DNA from: an uncultured Eubacteriales bacterium
GTDB taxonomy: Bacteria; Bacillota; Clostridia; Christensenellales; Borkfalkiaceae
DNA: 17,809 bases
Reading direction: 5' to 3'
Assembly (NCBI GenBank): GCA_900547645.1
Contig: URHP01000029.1
Location: 1 to 17,809, forward strand
The notes beneath the pieces were generated by a model, which was not told the DNA's origin, did not search any database, and worked only from the letters and a program-made list of their open reading frames with translations. Positions 15,038 to 17,809 of this stretch are shown piece by piece (the stretch's first letter is position 1; every line of letters starts with the position of its first letter). The position numbers and the translations under genes are program-made.

Positions 15038-16172
15038 ACAGATCGGTCTTCGTTACAAAGGAGTACCCGCATTCGGACAGCAGTGCCGTCCGCGCATACG
15101 CTTCGCGGAGCTTTTCCGAAAGCCCGTCCACATAGACGCGCCCCTCCGCGTGTACGATCATCTCCCGCGGAAAATCGCAGATCGGCGCCTTCCGGTAGAT
15201 GCTTTCGATGAGCGCGGCATGCGGCAGGGCCGTCTTTGCCGTACAGACCGGGCGCGTTCCCGTCCGGACTGCCGAAATGCAGTCGTCCAGTTTTTTCAGA
15301 TCTTCCGTCGGGATCCCGTAGCGTTTTTCCGTCCCGTCGCGGAAGGTCGCCACGATCCCCTTTCCGTCCGAAGCGGAGAACGTCAGCACGGCATTTTCAA
15401 ATTCATAGACGAATCCGGGCGCAAAATCATCCTTTGCCGCATGCGTTGCAATGAAATAGAGCGTCGCTCCTTCCCGCATCCTCATGCGCAGCGCGCAGGT
15501 ATCGTAGCTCTCGATCGCATTTGCGCGCAGACATTCGACTTGCGCCGAGACGGGCGCGGCGCTCTCGTCCATGCGTTCCCCCAGCAGGAAAAACATGTTA
15601 TGAAGAAAGTGCGCGCAGGCGTTCGACGCCACCGAATCCAGAATGAGCACGCCGTCCCGTTCCAGCCTGCCGCTCCACGCATTGCCGTAATACGCCAGAT
15701 CGCGCGGCCAGCTGATCATCGTTTTCAGCAGGACGGGCTTCCCGAACAGACCGCCGAGCAGATCGCGCTTGACCGCCTGCATTGCCTGCGAATACGACCA
15801 CTGATAGCCGATCGCAATAAACCTACCATAGCGCGCCTCCGCGGCGATCATCCGCTCCACGTCCGAAGCGGTGGGCGCGGCGGGCTTTTCGCACAGAACG
15901 CAGGAACCGTGCGAAAGGGCGCACACGCTCTGCGCAGCATGCAGAAAGGGCGGCGTGCAGAGAACCGCAAGGTCCGCCCCTTCCCGCGCATAAAATTCCT
16001 CCATGCTGCGGAAGACGGGAACGCCCGCCTCCTCCAGCTTGCGCCTTGCGGGACTTGCGGTAAAATTCTGTTCCACGACGCCGGCAAACCGGACGCCGTC
16101 CTTCTTGGCGGAAAGCAGGCGGTCCGCATAAAACTGACCGTATCTCCCCGCGCCGACCAATACGACGTTCAT
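15036..16172 (-). CDS. Gfo/Idh/MocA-family oxidoreductase
   Basis: This 378-residue NAD(P)-dependent sugar-type oxidoreductase has the Rossmann loop VGAGRYG (6-12) at the N-terminus and the family lysine motif CEKP (E95-K96-P97). In the C-terminal domain the usual G-x-H-x-x-D catalytic motif is not present in its standard form; the equivalent stretch reads LILDSVASNACAHFLHN (about 177-192), with D179, N184 and H188. It belongs to a branch in which the dinucleotide fold is kept but the catalytic set differs, so its substrate is unknown. ATG at 16172 overlaps the stop of the partner oxidoreductase (ATGA) and has GGAGG seven bases upstream. The two are probably made together and may act in sequence or as a complex. 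It ends at the shared terminator. Confidence 0.9.
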   Translation of the reverse strand: MNVVLVGAGRYGQFYADRLLSAKKDGVRFAGVVEQNFTASPARRKLEEAGVPVFRSMEEFYAREGADLAVLCTPPFLHAAQSVCALSHGSCVLCEKPAAPTASDVERMIAAEARYGRFIAIGYQWSYSQAMQAVKRDLLGGLFGKPVLLKTMISWPRDLAYYGNAWSGRLERDGVLILDSVASNACAHFLHNMFFLLGERMDESAAPVSAQVECLRANAIESYDTCALRMRMREGATLYFIATHAAKDDFAPGFVYEFENAVLTFSASDGKGIVATFRDGTEKRYGIPTEDLKKLDDCISAVRTGTRPVCTAKTALPHAALIESIYRKAPICDFPREMIVHAEGRVYVDGLSEKLREAYARTALLSECGYSFVTKTDL

Positions 16173-17122
16173 ACCCGTTCCTCCGTTTGCTCTCCGATTT
16201 CGACGCGTCTCCCCGTATCCGCGGCGTCCCTTGCACAGAGCGCCACGCGCGTCAGCATGAACGCCTCTTCCCGCCCGAGTTCCTCGCGTCCCTCCAGAAA
16301 ATCATAGGCGAGCCGGGGCGCCTCCTTCGGCGCAAACGCATTCACGCCGTCGCGGTTGATGACGACATACCCGTCCTCAGACACCTCGACCACGCCCTCC
16401 GTGCCGGCAACGCGCACGCGGTCGTCCCCGTGCGTCGGCGCCGTCGGCGGACGCAGATAATCGAGATTTGCCGCGGCGATCACGCCGTCCTCCAATTCAA
16501 ACTGACACAGCGCCGCCCTTTCGGGCTGTCCGCGGTGCAGGGCGCTGACCGAGAGAAAACGTTTTCCCGTAAAAAAGGAGATCCAGTCGATGGCGTGAAT
16601 GCCCACCCAGGGGATCGTCCCCGGATACAGGCTGCGGTCCGCATACCACGCGGGGCGGTTGCCGAACTGATAGCTCTTCTGCGCCGTCACAAGCTGCACG
16701 CGCCCCACCGCGCCCGCCATGACCGCCTTTTGCGCGTGATAAAAGGAGGGCGTAAAACGGAGAAAATGCATGGCGGAAAACCGGATGCCGCTCTCCCTGA
16801 CCGCACGCTCCACGCGCGCAAGTTCCTCCTGCGAGGAGGCAACGGGCTTTTCTGCAAAGACGTCGATCCCGCGCGCCGCGCAATCGATGATCACGCTGCC
16901 CGTCCTGCCGAACACGGGCGAGACGACCGCCACATCCGGCCTTTCCGCATCCAGCATCTGCGCATAGGTACTGTAAATTTTCAGGCCGTAGCCCTTCAGC
17001 GATGCGGCGTCTTCCTCCGCGCTCCCCGGTGCGATGCCCGCGAACTGCGCCTGCGGGTGCGCCTTCATCTCGCAAAACGCCTGCCATGTGTGCCCGCAAT
17101 TTCCGATCAGACAAATTTTCAT
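16169..17122 (-). CDS. Gfo/Idh/MocA-family oxidoreductase
   Basis: This 317-residue member of the same superfamily as the next gene starts MKICLIGNCGHTW, a variant dinucleotide loop (G7-x-x-G10-H11). It has AEKP (E91-K92-P93) and the canonical catalytic G-x-H-x-x-D in VGIHAIDW (H176 and D179). It could oxidise or reduce a sugar, inositol or glycoside; the substrate cannot be named. ATG at 17122 is chosen because AAGGGGG lies a few bases upstream; the frame is open to 17152 through the ssrA terminator, where no binding site is seen. It begins only 58 nt after the tmRNA 3' end, with no convincing promoter between, so it may depend on read-through or on a promoter inside ssrA. Confidence 0.9.
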   Translation of the reverse strand: MKICLIGNCGHTWQAFCEMKAHPQAQFAGIAPGSAEEDAASLKGYGLKIYSTYAQMLDAERPDVAVVSPVFGRTGSVIIDCAARGIDVFAEKPVASSQEELARVERAVRESGIRFSAMHFLRFTPSFYHAQKAVMAGAVGRVQLVTAQKSYQFGNRPAWYADRSLYPGTIPWVGIHAIDWISFFTGKRFLSVSALHRGQPERAALCQFELEDGVIAAANLDYLRPPTAPTHGDDRVRVAGTEGVVEVSEDGYVVINRDGVNAFAPKEAPRLAYDFLEGREELGREEAFMLTRVALCARDAADTGRRVEIGEQTEERV

Positions 17123-17143
17123 GCTCTGCCCCCTTAAATACTG

Positions 17144-17176
17144 AAAAAACAAAAGCGGATGCCGCCCGGCGTCCGC
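17144..17176 (-). terminator. Intrinsic terminator of ssrA
   Basis: On the minus strand GCGGACGCC-GGGC-GGCATCCGC forms a stem (17176-17155) with one C-A mismatch, followed by TTTTGTTTTTT. It starts 4 nt after the encoded CCA end of the tmRNA. Confidence 0.85.
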
Positions 17177-17180
17177 CTGA

Positions 17181-17573
17181 TGGTGGACCTGCGCGGAATC
17201 GAACCGCGGTCTTACAGGGTTTATCTGCGGACACTACACGCTTAGTCTGTGATCAGATCTCGCCCGCGGGCAGTTCACAGACAACCTGCTCCTTGGGCAT
17301 ACTTCCCTGAAATCCTCTCCGGGGGCGGAAGTGTTCCCCCGAAGTAGGTTCCCTACTCAATTGACGCCCCGTTCCCGACCGTAGGCAATCGGGACGGGAC
17401 GGAGCTTAAACGATGTTAAGCCGCAAGCGCTACGCGACGAGCGGAAGCTCTGCGCGCAACAGCCGACCTTCTTTCAGTCTTGTCAGCATTTAAATTTGGT
17501 TCCGTTTTTACGGAGCCGAGCCTCCGGCGTGCGTCCGACAAACTCCGCCTGCAATCAAATCCAAAACAGGCCC
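17181..17573 (-). ncRNA. ssrA: Transfer-messenger RNA (tmRNA)
   Basis: This RNA rescues stalled ribosomes and tags the nascent protein for proteolysis. The 3' end is tRNA-like: CGCGG-TTCGATT-CCGCG forms the T arm and CAGGTCC-ACCA the acceptor end with encoded CCA. The 5' end GGGCCTG pairs with CAGGTCC (seven pairs, one G-U), which fixes the mature 5' end at 17573, for about 393 nt. TTTTGGATTTGAT after it is the degenerate D region. The tag reading frame ends in GTA GCG CTT GCG GCT TAA (V-A-L-A-A-stop). GC-rich inverted segments after it (for example CCCGTCCCGATTG with CGGTCGGGAACGGG) fit the pseudoknot domain. The promoter and terminator are separate features. Confidence 0.95.
17416..17487 (-). 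other. tmRNA-encoded proteolysis tag
   Basis: Reading from GCT at 17487 gives a 23-residue tag that starts ADKTE and ends RRVALAA before TAA. Arg pairs are at tag residues 6-7, 12-13 and 17-18. The ALAA end is the normal degradation signal. The resume codon is inferred by analogy with the Bacillus tag region and could be one or two codons different. Confidence 0.75.
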
Positions 17574-17584
17574 GTGTCTTTAAT

Positions 17585-17613
17585 ATATTATACCCGAACG
17601 GACGGTTTGTCAA
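17585..17613 (-). promoter_or_regulatory. Promoter of ssrA
   Basis: On the minus strand TTGACA (17613-17608) is followed either by TAATAT (17590-17585) after 17 nt or by the overlapping TATAAT (17592-17587) after 15 nt. The mature RNA starts about a dozen bases further on, leaving a short 5' extension for RNase P to remove. Confidence 0.8.
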
Positions 17614-17647
17614 CCGAATTCCCCTTCCGATTTTTTCCGTAAAGGTC

Positions 17648-17676
17648 TTGACGGTAACATGAGAATGTGATAAAAT
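17648..17676 (+). promoter_or_regulatory. Promoter of the zinc-ribbon gene
   Basis: TTGACG (17648-17653), a 17-nt spacer and TAAAAT (17671-17676) lie 30 nt upstream of the ATG. Each hexamer matches five of six consensus positions. It is divergent from the ssrA promoter. Confidence 0.8.
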
Positions 17677-17706
17677 ATTATTTGAAAACAAAAAGGAGCT
17701 TTCAAC

Positions 17707-17774
17707 ATGTATTGCATCTATTGCGGAAAAGAGATCCCCGACGATTCCGTCTTCTGCCCCGTATGCGGAAAACC
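17707..17774 (+). CDS. Zinc-ribbon protein, partial (cut by contig end)
   Basis: Only the first ~23 codons are present: MYCIYCGKEIPDDSVFCPVC then GKP. Two C-x-x-C pairs (C3/C6 and C17/C20) make a zinc ribbon of the kind found at the N-terminus of many Firmicute membrane or regulatory proteins, where it is followed by a linker and a transmembrane or other domain. AGGAG lies eight bases upstream of the ATG at 17707 and a good promoter precedes it. The reading frame apparently continuing CLLYTSPSPRD is adapter translation, not protein. The rest of the gene and its function cannot be known from here. Confidence 0.85.
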
Positions 17775-17809
17775 CTGTCTCTTATACACATCTCCGAGCC
17801 CACGAGACT
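17775..17809. other. Nextera adapter read-through (right contig end)
   Basis: CTGTCTCTTATACACATCT, the Nextera mosaic end, is followed by CCGAGCCCACGAGAC, the standard read adapter. This is library construction sequence, not genome. Confidence 0.98.

Noticed and set aside
14955..16307. Plus-strand open frame (450 codons) after the dehydrogenase
   Set aside because: It begins inside the dehydrogenase 3' end, runs through the terminator and lies antisense to a Gfo/Idh gene with intact motifs.
17181..17220. Stand-alone tRNA at the tRNA-like 3' end
   Set aside because: The T arm and CCA end belong to tmRNA: the pairing 5' acceptor strand lies about 390 nt away and an ALAA tag frame lies between.
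17416..17691. Minus-strand frame of 91 codons across ssrA
   Set aside because: It is the tmRNA tag frame read artificially upstream through the promoter; only the tag portion is translated, and only in trans-translation.

Overview
The window looks like a contig from a GC-rich member of the Firmicutes (Clostridia-like), probably assembled from a metagenome. The basis is GGAGG-type ribosome binding sites, near-consensus sigma-A promoters, a Firmicute-style tmRNA with an ALAA-ending tag, and PgcA-like and ManA proteins of Firmicute type. The placement is an inference; no rRNA or marker protein confirms it. Both ends carry Illumina Nextera (Tn5 mosaic end) adapter sequence (1-11 and 17775-17809), so only about 12-17774 is genomic.

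Region 1 (about 9024 down to the left end, minus strand) is one long surface-polysaccharide operon. A perfect TTGACA-N17-TATAAT promoter and a roughly 100-nt structured leader precede, in transcription order: a monotopic phosphoglycosyl transferase that primes the lipid carrier; a GT4 glycosyltransferase; the GDP-mannose supply genes manC, a PgcA-type phosphohexomutase and manA; then a second GT4 enzyme, a Wzy/O-antigen-ligase-type membrane polymerase and a GT32 glycosyltransferase. Genes overlap by 4 nt or lie a few bases apart. Flippase and export genes are not seen and may lie beyond the left edge. Base composition breaks sharply at about 3090-3125: everything to the left is AT-rich and everything to the right is GC-rich, as expected for an exchangeable serotype-type module attached to a conserved GDP-mannose cassette. 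The GT32 gene carries a run of nine G that appears to throw its C-terminus out of frame.

Region 2 (9190-13881, minus strand) is a two-gene glycosidase operon: a GH3 enzyme followed by a GH31 enzyme with an inserted PA14-like domain. Neither has a signal peptide. It ends at an intrinsic terminator. A hairpin sits between the two genes.

Region 3 (13957-15037, plus strand) is a divergently transcribed D-lactate-dehydrogenase-like gene. Its promoter faces that of GH3 across a repeat-rich spacer, and it ends at a bidirectional terminator shared with region 4.

Region 4 (15036-17122, minus strand) is a translationally coupled pair of Gfo/Idh/MocA oxidoreductases just downstream of ssrA.

Region 5 (17144-17676) is tmRNA with its own promoter and terminator. 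Its encoded tag is unusually long and arginine-rich. Divergent from it is a zinc-ribbon protein gene cut off by the adapter.

Most of the window is recognisable metabolism. The items most worth a second look are the G9 tract in GT32, the composition break, the alternative leader pairings, the tmRNA tag, and the variant GH31 active-site motif. I see no defence system, CRISPR array, insertion sequence or prophage here.
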